Shown here: positions 54,516 through 63,713 of the stretch, piece after piece
How positions within the stretch are numbered: the first letter of the stretch is position 1
Layout of the letters: each line of letters starts with the position of its first letter
DNA from: an uncultured Campylobacter sp.
GTDB taxonomy: Bacteria > Campylobacterota > Campylobacteria > Campylobacterales > Campylobacteraceae
DNA: 64,000 bases
Direction of reading: 5' to 3'
Assembly: GCF_937959485.1 (NCBI RefSeq)
Contig: NZ_CALGPY010000014.1
Location: 294,689-358,688 of the forward strand
Position numbers and translations under genes: made by a program
Notes under the pieces: model-generated
Database searches by the model: none
Seen by the model: only the letters and a program-made list of their open reading frames with translations
What the model was told of the DNA's origin: nothing

Positions 54516-55034
54516 TTATTTATAAGCCTTAATCGCTTTGTCAAGGATTTTCTCGGCCTCGGCAGCGCTTGCGAAATCCTTTACTTTGACCCATTTATTC
54601 GGCTCTAAAAGCTTGTAGGTTTCGAAGAAATTTTTAATTTTATCCAGCGTCGCTTTAGGCAGATCGGAGATAGATTTAATGCCCTCATATCGCGGATCGA
54701 TCTTGCTAACCGGCACGGCAAGCAGCTTCTCGTCCATTCCGCTTTCGTCCTCCATCATCAAAACGCCGATTAGGCGGCACGGGATCACGCTGCCTGCGGC
54801 AAGCGGGTATTCGTTTAGCACCAAAACATCCGCGGGATCGCCGTCATCGGCTAGAGTATTGGGTATGAAGCCGTAGTTTGCGGGGTAAAACATCGCGCCG
54901 TAGAGCACGCGATCTACGTAGAGCGCACCGCTTGCTTTGTCGATCTCGTATTTGATATTCGAGCCGTAAGGGATCTCGATCACTGCATTGATTTTATCGG
55001 GGTTTGAGCCCACTTTTATCTTTGAAAGATCCAT
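54516..55034 (-). CDS. ppa: Inorganic pyrophosphatase
   Basis: Hydrolyses pyrophosphate released by biosynthesis. Signature motifs are IEIPYGSNIKYEID, the Asp triad in DDGDPADVLVL, and DPRYEGIKSI. At 172 residues it is a normal family I enzyme. AAAGGAAAA precedes the ATG. It lies before (downstream of) the BOF gene in the adk-aspS direction, as in C. jejuni apart from the inserted BOF gene. Confidence 0.95.
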   Translation of the reverse strand: MDLSKIKVGSNPDKINAVIEIPYGSNIKYEIDKASGALYVDRVLYGAMFYPANYGFIPNTLADDGDPADVLVLNEYPLAAGSVIPCRLIGVLMMEDESGMDEKLLAVPVSKIDPRYEGIKSISDLPKATLDKIKNFFETYKLLEPNKWVKVKDFASAAEAEKILDKAIKAYK

Positions 55035-55043
55035 AGTTTTCCT

Positions 55044-55400
55044 TTATTTAGAATTTAAAATTTTGATATTTTTCACGTCTATCGTCGTTTTGGTAAAATC
55101 TTTATCGATCTCGCCGCTAATTCGCACGAGCGTATTTTCATCCACGCTCACGTCGCGCCAAACGTCATCGTCGATCTCGACCTCGATGCTATCGCCGTTT
55201 TGATCCACAAATCTATAATGCTCGTGTCTGAGTTGAGATTTTATCTTGCCGTCGATTACGACAAAAGAATCATCTCTTAATTTAAGCGCTTCTTTGACGC
55301 TTGACGGTTGAGTTTGCGCCGCGGAGCCGCTTGGCACAAAGCCGCCCGCGCCGAATGCAGCCGCACACAAAGCCATACTAAGTAAAAATTTTCTAACCAT
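55044..55400 (-). CDS. Periplasmic BOF-family (OB-fold) protein
   Basis: A signal peptide (about 1-27) is followed by an OB fold with VKEALKLRDDSFVVIDGKI, then YRFVDQNGDSIEVEIDDDVW and NTLVRISGEIDKD, the layout of YgiW/YdeI-type bacterial OB-fold proteins (DUF388). These bind small ligands or cationic molecules and help stress tolerance in other bacteria. The ATG at 55400 follows AAGGAT; the longer frame to 55475 has no signal. Ends 9 bases before ppa. Confidence 0.82.
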   Translation of the reverse strand: MVRKFLLSMALCAAAFGAGGFVPSGSAAQTQPSSVKEALKLRDDSFVVIDGKIKSQLRHEHYRFVDQNGDSIEVEIDDDVWRDVSVDENTLVRISGEIDKDFTKTTIDVKNIKILNSK

Positions 55401-55673
55401 ATCTATCCTTAAAATTTTAACCCCTGCATCCGCAAACAGATCCGAAATTTCATTAAATTTAAAATCCGCTTGCATTTGACGATCGCATTTAAATTTACAC
55501 GGCGAGCTGCTTAAATTTACGCTTGAATTTTAGCTATCTCGCGCAACGGCAAGCTATAGATTTAAAGGCGCACTCGCAAAAAAAGGCGCATTAAATTTAA
55601 GCGCGATTTGCGCCGCTTGCGGTATAAAAAAGGAGCTGGAGGCGCTCAAAATTTAAGCCGCCATCCAAGCGCG

Positions 55674-56255
55674 CTAGCCTAATTTTTCGATCTGCGCAGC
55701 GATTATAGCGTTTATGTCCGCTACGATCTCCTCGACCGTGCGCTCGCCGTTTACGCTGTAAAATACGCCCGCGTCGCCGTAAAATTTACGGATATCCTCG
55801 ATCGGCTCTGAAAATACCGCCATGCGGTTTTTAAAGACTTCCTCGTTATCGTCCGCCCCGCGAGCGCGCCCCAAAACGCGCTGCTCGGCGACCTCCTCGC
55901 TGACGCACACCTCGATGACTGCGCTAAGATTTACATCATCGTCTCCTCGCAGTACCTCGTCTAGTTTGCTCATCTGCTCGACGCTTCTTGGATAGCCGTC
56001 GATGATGATGAAGTCTTTAGGCGAGCTTTTAATCGCGCTAACGATAGCATTTACGACGATATCAAGCGGCACGAGATTGCCTTTAGATATGAAACCATCT
56101 ATCTGCCTGCCCAGAGCGCTGCCGCTTGCTACCTCGGCGCGTAGTAGATCGCCCGTGGAGTAGTGCTCGATGCTTTGATTCATCTGAGCGATCATGCTCG
56201 CATCGGTCGTTTTGCCGCTTCCCGGAGCGCCGATGATTAGAAAAAGACTTTTCAT
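55674..56255 (-). CDS. adk: Adenylate kinase
   Basis: Interconverts AMP, ADP and ATP. The P-loop GAPGSGKT is at 9-16, and DGYPRS and the LID region (RVLGRARGADDN) follow. At 193 residues it is the short-LID form typical of Campylobacter. Its ATG overlaps the aspS stop by 4 bases, so the two are co-translated. Confidence 0.95.
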   Translation of the reverse strand: MKSLFLIIGAPGSGKTTDASMIAQMNQSIEHYSTGDLLRAEVASGSALGRQIDGFISKGNLVPLDIVVNAIVSAIKSSPKDFIIIDGYPRSVEQMSKLDEVLRGDDDVNLSAVIEVCVSEEVAEQRVLGRARGADDNEEVFKNRMAVFSEPIEDIRKFYGDAGVFYSVNGERTVEEIVADINAIIAAQIEKLG

Positions 56256-58006
56256 TTTTGCTCCTTCTTATGAAGCCTAAGACCTAGCTCGCGAAGCTGC
56301 TCGTCGGTCACGACGCTAGGGGCTTTGGTAAGCGGACACTGCGCGCGCTGCGTTTTAGGAAACGCGATAACCTCGCGAATACTGCTTGAGCCGGTAACGA
56401 GCATCATCAGCCTGTCAAAGCCGATCGCAATACCTCCGTGCGGAGGCGCGCCGAAGCTTAGCGCATCGAGTAGGAAGCCGAATTTCTCCCTCTGCTCCGC
56501 AGGCTCGATTTTAAGCAGCCTAAAGACCTTTTCTTGAATGTCCGCCTTATGGATCCTGATGCTGCCGCCACCAAGCTCAATGCCGTTTAGCACGACGTCG
56601 TAGGCAATCGAGGTAATATCCTCCAAATCTGGCTCGTCGGGATTGTTCGGCATCGTAAAAGGATGGTGCATCGCGGAGTAGCTGCCGTCGTCGTTTTGCT
56701 CAAACATAGGGAAATTTACGACCCACAAAAACTCAAGCCTGTTCGGATCGATCAGACCAAGCTCGTTTGCGAGGAAAATTCTAAATCTACCCATATAATC
56801 AAGCACGATTTTCTTTTTGCCCGCGCCGAAAAACACGACGTCGCCGACTTTTAGCTCGCAGCGCTTGATGAGTTCGTCCAGCTCGCTTTTTTCAAAGAAT
56901 TTTACCAGCGGTCCCTTTAGCCCGTCCTCTTTTACTTGGATAAACGCGAGGCCTTGCGCGCCGAATTTTTTCACGTATTCCTCAAAGCCTTGCATCTGGC
57001 GCTTGCTAAATTTCAGATCGCCGCCCTCGACTTTAAGAGCTTTTACACGGTTAGCCTTGCGGTCTTTGGCTAAATTTGAAAAAATTTCGTTGCTCGATTT
57101 TTCAAAAATATCGGCTACGTCGATGAAAGGCATATCGTAGCGCAGATCGGGTTTGTCGCTGCCGTAAAGCTCCATCGCGTCCTTATACTCCATATGTCTA
57201 AAAGGAGTGACGATCTCGCGGCCGCAGGATTTGAAAATATCCTTTAAAACCTCCTCGGCTACGCTCATTACGTCGTATTGGGTATTGAAGCTCATCTCGA
57301 TATCGATCTGCGTAAATTCCGGCTGGCGGTCGGCGCGCAGGTCTTCGTCGCGAAAGCAGCGCGCGATCTGGAAGTATTTATCAAAGCCCGAGCACATCAA
57401 AAGCTGCTTGAAAAGCTGCGGACTTTGCGGAAGCGCGTAGAAGCTGCCAGGATAGACGCGGCTAGGCACCAGATAATCCCTAGCGCCTTCAGGCGTCGCG
57501 CGCGTTAAGATCGGCGTTTCGACCTCCACAAAGCCTAGCCTATCAAGAGCATTTCGCGCGGCGATCGCAGCCTTGGAACGCATCTTAAATTTATCGAAGC
57601 TTCCCTCGGCGCGCAGATCCAAAAAGCGATATTTTAGCTTCGTTTCTTCGTTGACGCTTTTATCGCCGATTACGAAAGGAAGCGGCTTGCTTGGATTTTC
57701 GATCTGCAGATCCTCTACCACGACTTCGATATCGCCGGTTTTTAAATTTGGATTTTCCAGCCCCTCGCCGCGAGCGCGGATCTTGCCGACGGCTTTTAGG
57801 ACGAATTCGTTTCGCACGGTATTTGCTACCTCGTATGCCGAGCTGCTATCTTTGGGATCGCACACGAGCTGAAGCAAGCCGCTTCGGTCGCGCAAATCTA
57901 TAAAAATCACGCCGCCGTGGTCGCGGTAAGAATTTACCCAGCCACACACGGTTACACTTTTGCCGATATCGTTTTTACTCAAATCGGCGCAATAATGACT
58001 TCGCAA
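56252..58006 (-). CDS. aspS: Aspartyl-tRNA synthetase
   Basis: Charges tRNA-Asp; in epsilonproteobacteria this enzyme may also charge tRNA-Asn, with GatCAB then amidating it. The anticodon-binding OB domain is at the N-terminus (VCGWVNSYRDHGGVIFIDLR), and class II motifs include FRDEDLRADRQPEFTQID and GFDRLMML. The TTG at 58006 follows AAAGGAG and gives the normal start RSHYCADL; an upstream TTG at 58039 lies before the binding site. 584 residues. Confidence 0.94.
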   Translation of the reverse strand: MRSHYCADLSKNDIGKSVTVCGWVNSYRDHGGVIFIDLRDRSGLLQLVCDPKDSSSAYEVANTVRNEFVLKAVGKIRARGEGLENPNLKTGDIEVVVEDLQIENPSKPLPFVIGDKSVNEETKLKYRFLDLRAEGSFDKFKMRSKAAIAARNALDRLGFVEVETPILTRATPEGARDYLVPSRVYPGSFYALPQSPQLFKQLLMCSGFDKYFQIARCFRDEDLRADRQPEFTQIDIEMSFNTQYDVMSVAEEVLKDIFKSCGREIVTPFRHMEYKDAMELYGSDKPDLRYDMPFIDVADIFEKSSNEIFSNLAKDRKANRVKALKVEGGDLKFSKRQMQGFEEYVKKFGAQGLAFIQVKEDGLKGPLVKFFEKSELDELIKRCELKVGDVVFFGAGKKKIVLDYMGRFRIFLANELGLIDPNRLEFLWVVNFPMFEQNDDGSYSAMHHPFTMPNNPDEPDLEDITSIAYDVVLNGIELGGGSIRIHKADIQEKVFRLLKIEPAEQREKFGFLLDALSFGAPPHGGIAIGFDRLMMLVTGSSSIREVIAFPKTQRAQCPLTKAPSVVTDEQLRELGLRLHKKEQK

Positions 58007-58089
58007 ATTTACTCCTTTAAAATTATTTGTAAAATGCAAGTATAGTTAAATTTTGCTTTTACAAAGCTAATTTTTTATAAAATAAAACT

Positions 58090-58965
58090 ATGGAAAACAA
58101 AATTCATAAAAACCTTAAATTCGCGGGGCTAATAGCCAAAAAATCAGAAGAGATTCGCCCCGTCGTGGAGCAAATTTGCGAAATTTTAAAAGCGCAAGGT
58201 ATTGAGCTTTTGCTTGAAGAGGACGGAGCGGAATTTTTCGGCCTTAAGTCGCATACGCTTGCAGAAATTTTAAAAAAGACCAATTTTTTAATCAGCCTCG
58301 GCGGCGACGGCACGCTCATCGGGCTTGCGAGGTTGCTAAGCGACAAAAACGCCTTTATTTTGGGTATCAACGCAGGTACTCTCGGGTTTTTAACGGACGT
58401 GCAGCCGAGCGAATTCGCAAAATTTTTAAAGGAATTTTTGCGTGGCGAATACGAGATCGAGCGCCCGTTTTTACTCGAAGTGATACTAGAAAACGGCGGC
58501 GGTAAAATCATCCGCAAGACCGCATTTAACGACGTCGTAATCACCCGCAGCCACATCTCCTCGATGGCGAAGATCGATGCGTTTTTAAATAGAAAATATT
58601 TCAACACCTACTACGGCGACGGCGTGATCGTAAGCTCCGCCGTGGGCTCGACCGCGTACAATATGAGCGCGAACGGCTCGATCGTCTATCCGCTATGCGA
58701 CGTGTTTTGCGTCACGCCGATCTGCTCGCACAGCCTGACGCAGCGGCCTTTGATCCTTCCAAAAGAGTATCTTGCAAGCTTCAAAAACGCCGGAAGCTCC
58801 GAAGTTAGCGTCGTCATCGATGGGCAAGACGTTTTTGATATTGCGGAATTTCACAGCGTGAGCGTTAAAATTTCACACGCAAAGGCAAATTTAATAAAAC
58901 GCAGAAGCTACGATTATTTCGACGTTTTAAAAGCCAAACTCAGATGGGGGCACGGCGGATGCTAG
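58090..58965 (+). CDS. nadK: NAD kinase
   Basis: Phosphorylates NAD to NADP. The GGDGTLIG motif with Asp73 and the later TAYNMSANGSIVYP motif are intact. At 291 residues it is typical. No strong ribosome binding site precedes the ATG, so it may be weakly translated or leaderless. It diverges from aspS and overlaps recN by 7 bases. Confidence 0.92.
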   Translation: MENKIHKNLKFAGLIAKKSEEIRPVVEQICEILKAQGIELLLEEDGAEFFGLKSHTLAEILKKTNFLISLGGDGTLIGLARLLSDKNAFILGINAGTLGFLTDVQPSEFAKFLKEFLRGEYEIERPFLLEVILENGGGKIIRKTAFNDVVITRSHISSMAKIDAFLNRKYFNTYYGDGVIVSSAVGSTAYNMSANGSIVYPLCDVFCVTPICSHSLTQRPLILPKEYLASFKNAGSSEVSVVIDGQDVFDIAEFHSVSVKISHAKANLIKRRSYDYFDVLKAKLRWGHGGC

Positions 58966-60482
58966 AAAGAATTTATATTAAAAATAATCTAGGTTTTTGC
59001 GAGAGCGAGCTTAGCTTTGGCCCAGGGCTTAGCGTATTTACAGGTATCAGCGGCGCGGGTAAATCGGTATTAATAGGCGCGATTTTAGCGGTGTTCGGGC
59101 TTAAAGAATGCGAGGCAGAGCTCATAGAAGCGGACGTAGAGCATAAATTTGATATGGAAAATTTCGGCTTGATAAACGATACGCCAAATACCTTTCGCGT
59201 CCTAAAAGAGCGTAGCTTGCGATACTTTATAAATTCCCAATCGGTCTCGAAAAAAAATCTAAGCACGATCGCCGGCGAATACGTGAAATTTTTAGGCGCG
59301 AAAAACGCCGGCGAAATGAGTAGCGACAGCTTGCTAAAATTACTTGATTTTATCGCCGCGAAAAAAGATGCGGCACACACGCAAAGCCTATCGGAGCTTC
59401 AAAGCGCCTTTACGGAATTTAGCCGCACAAAAAAGCAGCTGGATGAAATTTTGGATCAAGAGCGCAAGATCGAGGAGTTAAAGGAATTTGCTCGCTTCGA
59501 GATTGAAAAAATCGAGCGCGTATCGCCTAAGATCGGCGAATATGAGGAGCTTTTGCAGATCAAAAAAAAGCTTAGTAAAAAAGATAAGATCGAGGAACTT
59601 TGGGCTAGGGCGCAGGGCGTTTTTGAGCTAGAACGCAGCGTCATCGAAGCGCTAAGTCTTAGCGGGCTGGATAGCGCATTTTTCGAGGATGCGATGAACG
59701 AGCTGCGGCTAAAGCAAGAAAGCTTGAATTTAGACGAGCTCGAAAATATCGACATAGAGAAAATTTTAGATCGCATCGAAGCTCTTAGCGCGCTAAATAG
59801 GCGCTACGGAAGCGTAGAGGAGGCGCTAGCTACGCTTGAAGCGCGCAAGAAAGAGCTTGAGCATTACGAGCAGTTAAGCTTTGAAAAAACCAAGTTGCAA
59901 GCGGAATTTAAACGCCTTAGCGAAAGTACCGCTATCCTTGCCGAAAAAATTAGCGAGGCTCGCAAGGGCGCTAAAAAACGGCTCGAGGATCTGATAAATT
60001 CCTATCTAAAGCAGCTTTATATGGACGGAGTGGAGCTTAGTTTTAAGCCCGTGGTTCTTAGTGAGCACGGCACGGACGAAATTTGCGTCAGCTTGTGCAA
60101 GACGGAATTTAAAAATTTAAGCTCAGGCGAGACGAACCGCCTACGCCTTGCTTTCATCGCGGCAAGCTTGGAGCTTACAAATAACGGCGAGGGAATTTTA
60201 ATCTTAGACGAGATCGATTCAAATTTAAGCGGAAAAGAGGCAATGAGTATCGCTAACGTGCTGGTAAAAATTTCAAAATTTTATCAAATTTTTGCGATCT
60301 CGCATCAGCCGCAGCTTAGCTCAAAGGCTGCGTCACACTTTTTAGTAAGTAAAACGAACGGCAAATCTAGCGTGAGATTATTAAGCGAAAATGAGAAAAT
60401 AACAGAGCTAGCTCGTATGATAAGTGGCGAGACTATTACTGCAGAAGCCCTGGAATTCGCTAAAAAACTAAGGCAAAGCTGA
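58959..60482 (+). CDS. recN: DNA repair ATPase RecN
   Basis: An SMC-like protein for double-strand break repair. The N-terminal FTGISGAGKSVLIGA P-loop, a central Glu/Lys-rich coiled coil (about 130-330), the C-terminal ABC signature NLSSGETNRLRLAF and Walker B ILILDEIDSNLSG are visible. The ATG at 58959 gives the usual MLERIYIKN start; five more codons would be added by starting at 58944. At 507 residues it is the Campylobacter size. Confidence 0.92.
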   Translation: MLERIYIKNNLGFCESELSFGPGLSVFTGISGAGKSVLIGAILAVFGLKECEAELIEADVEHKFDMENFGLINDTPNTFRVLKERSLRYFINSQSVSKKNLSTIAGEYVKFLGAKNAGEMSSDSLLKLLDFIAAKKDAAHTQSLSELQSAFTEFSRTKKQLDEILDQERKIEELKEFARFEIEKIERVSPKIGEYEELLQIKKKLSKKDKIEELWARAQGVFELERSVIEALSLSGLDSAFFEDAMNELRLKQESLNLDELENIDIEKILDRIEALSALNRRYGSVEEALATLEARKKELEHYEQLSFEKTKLQAEFKRLSESTAILAEKISEARKGAKKRLEDLINSYLKQLYMDGVELSFKPVVLSEHGTDEICVSLCKTEFKNLSSGETNRLRLAFIAASLELTNNGEGILILDEIDSNLSGKEAMSIANVLVKISKFYQIFAISHQPQLSSKAASHFLVSKTNGKSSVRLLSENEKITELARMISGETITAEALEFAKKLRQS

Positions 60483-60523
60483 AGGAATTTTAAGCTTAAG
60501 TTTAAATCTGAAATTTTTTGCTA

Positions 60524-60537
60524 CAATACCGCGTTTA
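60524..60537 (+). promoter_or_regulatory. -10 promoter before tatD
   Basis: TTTTTTGCTACAAT matches the local extended -10 form. The 71-base gap to tatD has no other gene. Confidence 0.5.
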
Positions 60538-60607
60538 ATTTAAATTTAAGTGTGATTTTGCAAAACGACGTAAAATCCGCTTCGAAAAATTTTATCAAGT
60601 GAGTTTT

Positions 60608-61405
60608 ATGATTATAGATACACATTGCCATTTAGACGATGCTAGTTTCGATGCTGATTTGGACGCGGTGATTGAGCGCGCCACGATTGCAGGCGTGCGC
60701 AGCATCATCATTCCCGGTGCCGATGTAGCAGACCTAGATAAGGCATGTGAAATTTCGCACGCGCGGAATAATGTGTATTTTGCCGTAGGGGTGCATCCAT
60801 ACGAGATAGATTCTTTCGATATGGAGGTGCTGAAGCGGTATGCTGACGATCCCAAATGCGTGGGCGTTGGCGAATGCGGTCTTGATTATTTCAGACTTAA
60901 GCAGCAAGAGAGCAAGGAAACCAAAGCCTTAGAAATCTCCCGCCAAAAAGACGCTTTCATCTCACAAATCGATCTAGCAACACAACTTCAAAAACCACTT
61001 ATAGTCCATATCCGAGAAGCAAACGAAGATAGCTTTGGAATTCTAAAAGATCGTGCCGGCGATTTATGCGGTGGTGTTTTGCACTGCTTCAATGCCAGCA
61101 AGCTTTTGCTAGGTCTTAGCGAATACGGATTTTACTTCGGTATCGGCGGAGTTTTGACATTCAAAAATGCAAAAAACTTAGCTGAGATCTTACCGCAAAT
61201 TCCGCAAGAGCGCCTTTTAATCGAGACGGATGCGCCCTATCTGACCCCACATCCGCATCGTGGCGAGCGCAATGAGCCTGCATTTACGAGACTCGTGGTA
61301 GAAAAAGTCGCGGAAATTTTAAGCCTAAGCGTAGAAGAGGTTGAAGCAATAACGACTCAAAACGCCTGCAGGCTTTTTGGCGATAAAATCAAAGGAGAGA
61401 TATGA
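60608..61405 (+). CDS. tatD: TatD-family metal-dependent hydrolase/DNase
   Basis: A TIM-barrel metallohydrolase, 3'-5' exonuclease in E. coli. Metal ligands are seen in DTHCHLDD, GECGLDYFR and IETDAPYLTP. The ATG at 60608 is preferred over a GTG at 60599 because MIIDTHCH is the usual start. The last 4 bases overlap the transglycosylase gene. In C. jejuni I recall a response regulator gene (cbrR) between recN and tatD; here it is absent. Confidence 0.92.
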   Translation: MIIDTHCHLDDASFDADLDAVIERATIAGVRSIIIPGADVADLDKACEISHARNNVYFAVGVHPYEIDSFDMEVLKRYADDPKCVGVGECGLDYFRLKQQESKETKALEISRQKDAFISQIDLATQLQKPLIVHIREANEDSFGILKDRAGDLCGGVLHCFNASKLLLGLSEYGFYFGIGGVLTFKNAKNLAEILPQIPQERLLIETDAPYLTPHPHRGERNEPAFTRLVVEKVAEILSLSVEEVEAITTQNACRLFGDKIKGEI

Positions 61406-62400
61406 AAGCCATAAAATTTATACTGCTAGCCCTACTTTTAGTGGGCGAAGCGTTTGCGAGCCAGCCCGGTCTGATGCGCGCAAATCACGACTATATTTTA
61501 AATCAATTCGGCATCGAAAATAACGAATCGAGCAAAAACGTAGTTGCGGGCATATTCCGTGCGATCAATGCAAGCGATCGCAAGCAGTTTAAGCATATCG
61601 TGACTTCACAGTCGCACAATGCCTACTTAGTCAAATCCGAGGTCGATAACATCGAAGCTCCGGAATTCTTATTGTATTTGGCAATGGTAGAATCTCATCT
61701 TAAAAACACCGTAACTTCGGGCGCTAGCGCAGGTGGTATGTGGCAGCTGATGCCGGCGACTGCGAAAAATTTCGGTCTTAGAGTAGATAGCGCCGTAGAT
61801 GAGCGTCGCGATCCCGCAGCCTCTACGGATGCTGCGTTTTCGTATATTTTGCATCTGAAGCAAAATTTTGGCAAGTGGTATTTAGCGCTAATGGCGTATA
61901 ATTGTGGCGATCAAAAGCTTAAAAATGCGATTGCAGCTACTGGCAGCGACGATCTGGATCGCTTGCTAAAAAGCCCCGCACTTCCTAATGAGACTAAGAA
62001 TTTTATCAAGCGTATTATTAAATACGCTTACATCGCTCAAAATGAAAATATGCGTAAAATTCTGCTTTTTGAAAGCGAGCCATGGGGGCTAAAGCGTATC
62101 GCAGTAGCTCCGGGCACAAAGCTAAGCGCAGTTGCAAAACAGATCGGAATTTCGCCGTCGCAAATGCAGGATTACAACGCGCATATTAAAAACGGAATTT
62201 CGCCGCTTAACGGCAAGTACTTCTTTTATATCCCACAAAGCAAATATGCAGAATTTGTCGTAAATCAAGGCGCGTTTCAAGCGTATGAACCACGTCTGAA
62301 ACAGCGCAAGCCAGGACGCGTGTTAGCAGGTTTGGCGAACGAGCTTAGCCTCAAAGACAAAAACGAAATAGCGCTAAATAATATAAAATTCAACAAATAA
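61402..62400 (+). CDS. Membrane-bound lytic murein transglycosylase (MltD/Slt type)
   Basis: Cleaves peptidoglycan glycan strands in the periplasm. A signal peptide (1-19) is followed by an SLT domain with the catalytic Glu97 in AMVESHL, then SAGGMWQLMPATAKNFGL and LMAYNCG. A LysM-like domain follows near residues 232-280 (PGTKLSAVAKQIGIS). The gene overlaps tatD by 4 bases and is 13 bases before rlpA. The order tatD, transglycosylase, rlpA is as in C. jejuni. Confidence 0.9.
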   Translation: MKAIKFILLALLLVGEAFASQPGLMRANHDYILNQFGIENNESSKNVVAGIFRAINASDRKQFKHIVTSQSHNAYLVKSEVDNIEAPEFLLYLAMVESHLKNTVTSGASAGGMWQLMPATAKNFGLRVDSAVDERRDPAASTDAAFSYILHLKQNFGKWYLALMAYNCGDQKLKNAIAATGSDDLDRLLKSPALPNETKNFIKRIIKYAYIAQNENMRKILLFESEPWGLKRIAVAPGTKLSAVAKQIGISPSQMQDYNAHIKNGISPLNGKYFFYIPQSKYAEFVVNQGAFQAYEPRLKQRKPGRVLAGLANELSLKDKNEIALNNIKFNK

Positions 62401-62413
62401 GATTGGACCGTAG

Positions 62414-63169
62414 GTGTCGTACCAGAAAATCGCTCTTTTTAGTGCGCTTTTTGCGCTGATTCTTGCCGGTTGCTCGTTTCGCACCGCACCGCCTTCTAGA
62501 TCGTCTGCGAGCGGTGCGGGCAAGATCGGCAAAAACTCTCCCGCCACCATGCGCCCTTATAAAATCAACGGCAAAACCTACTACCCCGAGCAAGTAAGCG
62601 TCGGTGACACTCAAATCGGCATCGCCAGCTGGTATGGGCCGAATTTTCATGGCAAATACACCTCAAACGGCGAAATTTACGATATGAATGGCATGACTGC
62701 CGCGCACAAAACCTATCCAATGAATACTATGGTAAAGGTCACGAATCGCGATACCGGCGCTACCGCAACCGTGCGCATCAACGACCGTGGTCCATTTGTG
62801 GATGGTCGCATCATCGATCTTAGCAAAACAGCTGCCAATCTGGTGGGCGTTTTTGCCAGAGGTACGGCGCCGGTAAAACTCGAAGTAGTGGGTTTTTATG
62901 GGCGCACTATTGCTAAAGGTTCGCCGAAAGCAACCATTGTCGGCGGAAATTTTATGGTGCAAATCGGTGCGTTTAGAAACAGAAGCGGCGCACAAATTTA
63001 TCAGCGCGATTACCACGGCACGGCGGGATATCCTGCGATCATCAAAGAATTTAGCATAGATGGCGCGCCGATTTATCGCGTCTTTTTAAGTGGATTTAAG
63101 AGCGAGGATGAGGCGAGAGATTTCGCGCATAATGGCAAGTTTACTGGAGCTTTCATCGTAAGGGAGTAG
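62414..63169 (+). CDS. rlpA: Septal-ring-type lipoprotein RlpA
   Basis: An outer-membrane lipoprotein; in Pseudomonas RlpA is a lytic transglycosylase acting on denuded glycan at the septum. GTG start at 62414, then a lipoprotein signal with LAGC (Cys20). The double-psi beta-barrel begins GIASWYGPNFHGKYTSNGE and includes VRINDRGPFVDGRIIDLSK. A C-terminal SPOR domain (FMVQIGAFRNRSGAQ) binds denuded peptidoglycan. Paired with the preceding transglycosylase in function and position. Confidence 0.92.
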   Translation: MSYQKIALFSALFALILAGCSFRTAPPSRSSASGAGKIGKNSPATMRPYKINGKTYYPEQVSVGDTQIGIASWYGPNFHGKYTSNGEIYDMNGMTAAHKTYPMNTMVKVTNRDTGATATVRINDRGPFVDGRIIDLSKTAANLVGVFARGTAPVKLEVVGFYGRTIAKGSPKATIVGGNFMVQIGAFRNRSGAQIYQRDYHGTAGYPAIIKEFSIDGAPIYRVFLSGFKSEDEARDFAHNGKFTGAFIVRE

Positions 63170-63404
63170 TAGTTTTATTTGACGGCTTTTCCTTCGTTTT
63201 TTGCTTGATAAGAGCTTTGTTAAATTTATTTGTGAGCTACTTGCGGTAAAATTTCCCGTCATCTAATAGTTATCTGCTTTAGCTGCGGCGAAGTGCGAAC
63301 TACTTGCAAGCTATTCGTAGCAAAAAGTGCGCCTGCCCGCTTGAGCTTTGTTTTTTAATAGGGCGCCGCAGCTGATAAAATTTTATATTGCTAGGGGATA
63401 AAGC

Positions 63405-63641
63405 ATGCAAAAATATCCGGAAGTTTATAGTTTAGAAAAGAGTTTGGCTATACTTGAAAAATATAAAGACGAGCTGAGCGCAGAACAATACGAGCAAAAT
63501 AGATCTATCATCTGCAACCTTGCGATAGAGGGTATGTTTGCAAACGAGCAAGATATAATCGATCTTATCAGGGTCGATAAGGGAGAAAGAACGCCCGATG
63601 AGATAATAAACGAATATAAAAAAGAGTGGAGCGTTTTATAG
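63405..63641 (+). CDS. VbhA-like antitoxin domain protein, orphan
   Basis: A 78-residue helical protein. The segment CNLAIEGMFANEQDIIDLIR followed by KGERTPDEIINEYKK resembles the antitoxin VbhA family (a conserved inhibitory helix, then a G-E-[IR]-[TS]-.-[DE]-E turn), which silences Fic AMP-transferases. I see no Fic motif (HPFxxGNGR) on either side up to the end of the window. The call is by eye; the domain is short and easily mimicked. Confidence 0.5.
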   Translation: MQKYPEVYSLEKSLAILEKYKDELSAEQYEQNRSIICNLAIEGMFANEQDIIDLIRVDKGERTPDEIINEYKKEWSVL

Positions 63642-63713
63642 CGCAGTAGAAAATTGAAATTTGATAGTGAAATATCAGATGTATTTTGACGCAGCTCATC
63701 GATTCTTTGAATT

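Noticed and set aside
58941..58970. Short G-run at the nadK-recN overlap as a switch
   Set aside because: Only five G in a row, within the coding end of nadK; too short to be a likely contingency tract.
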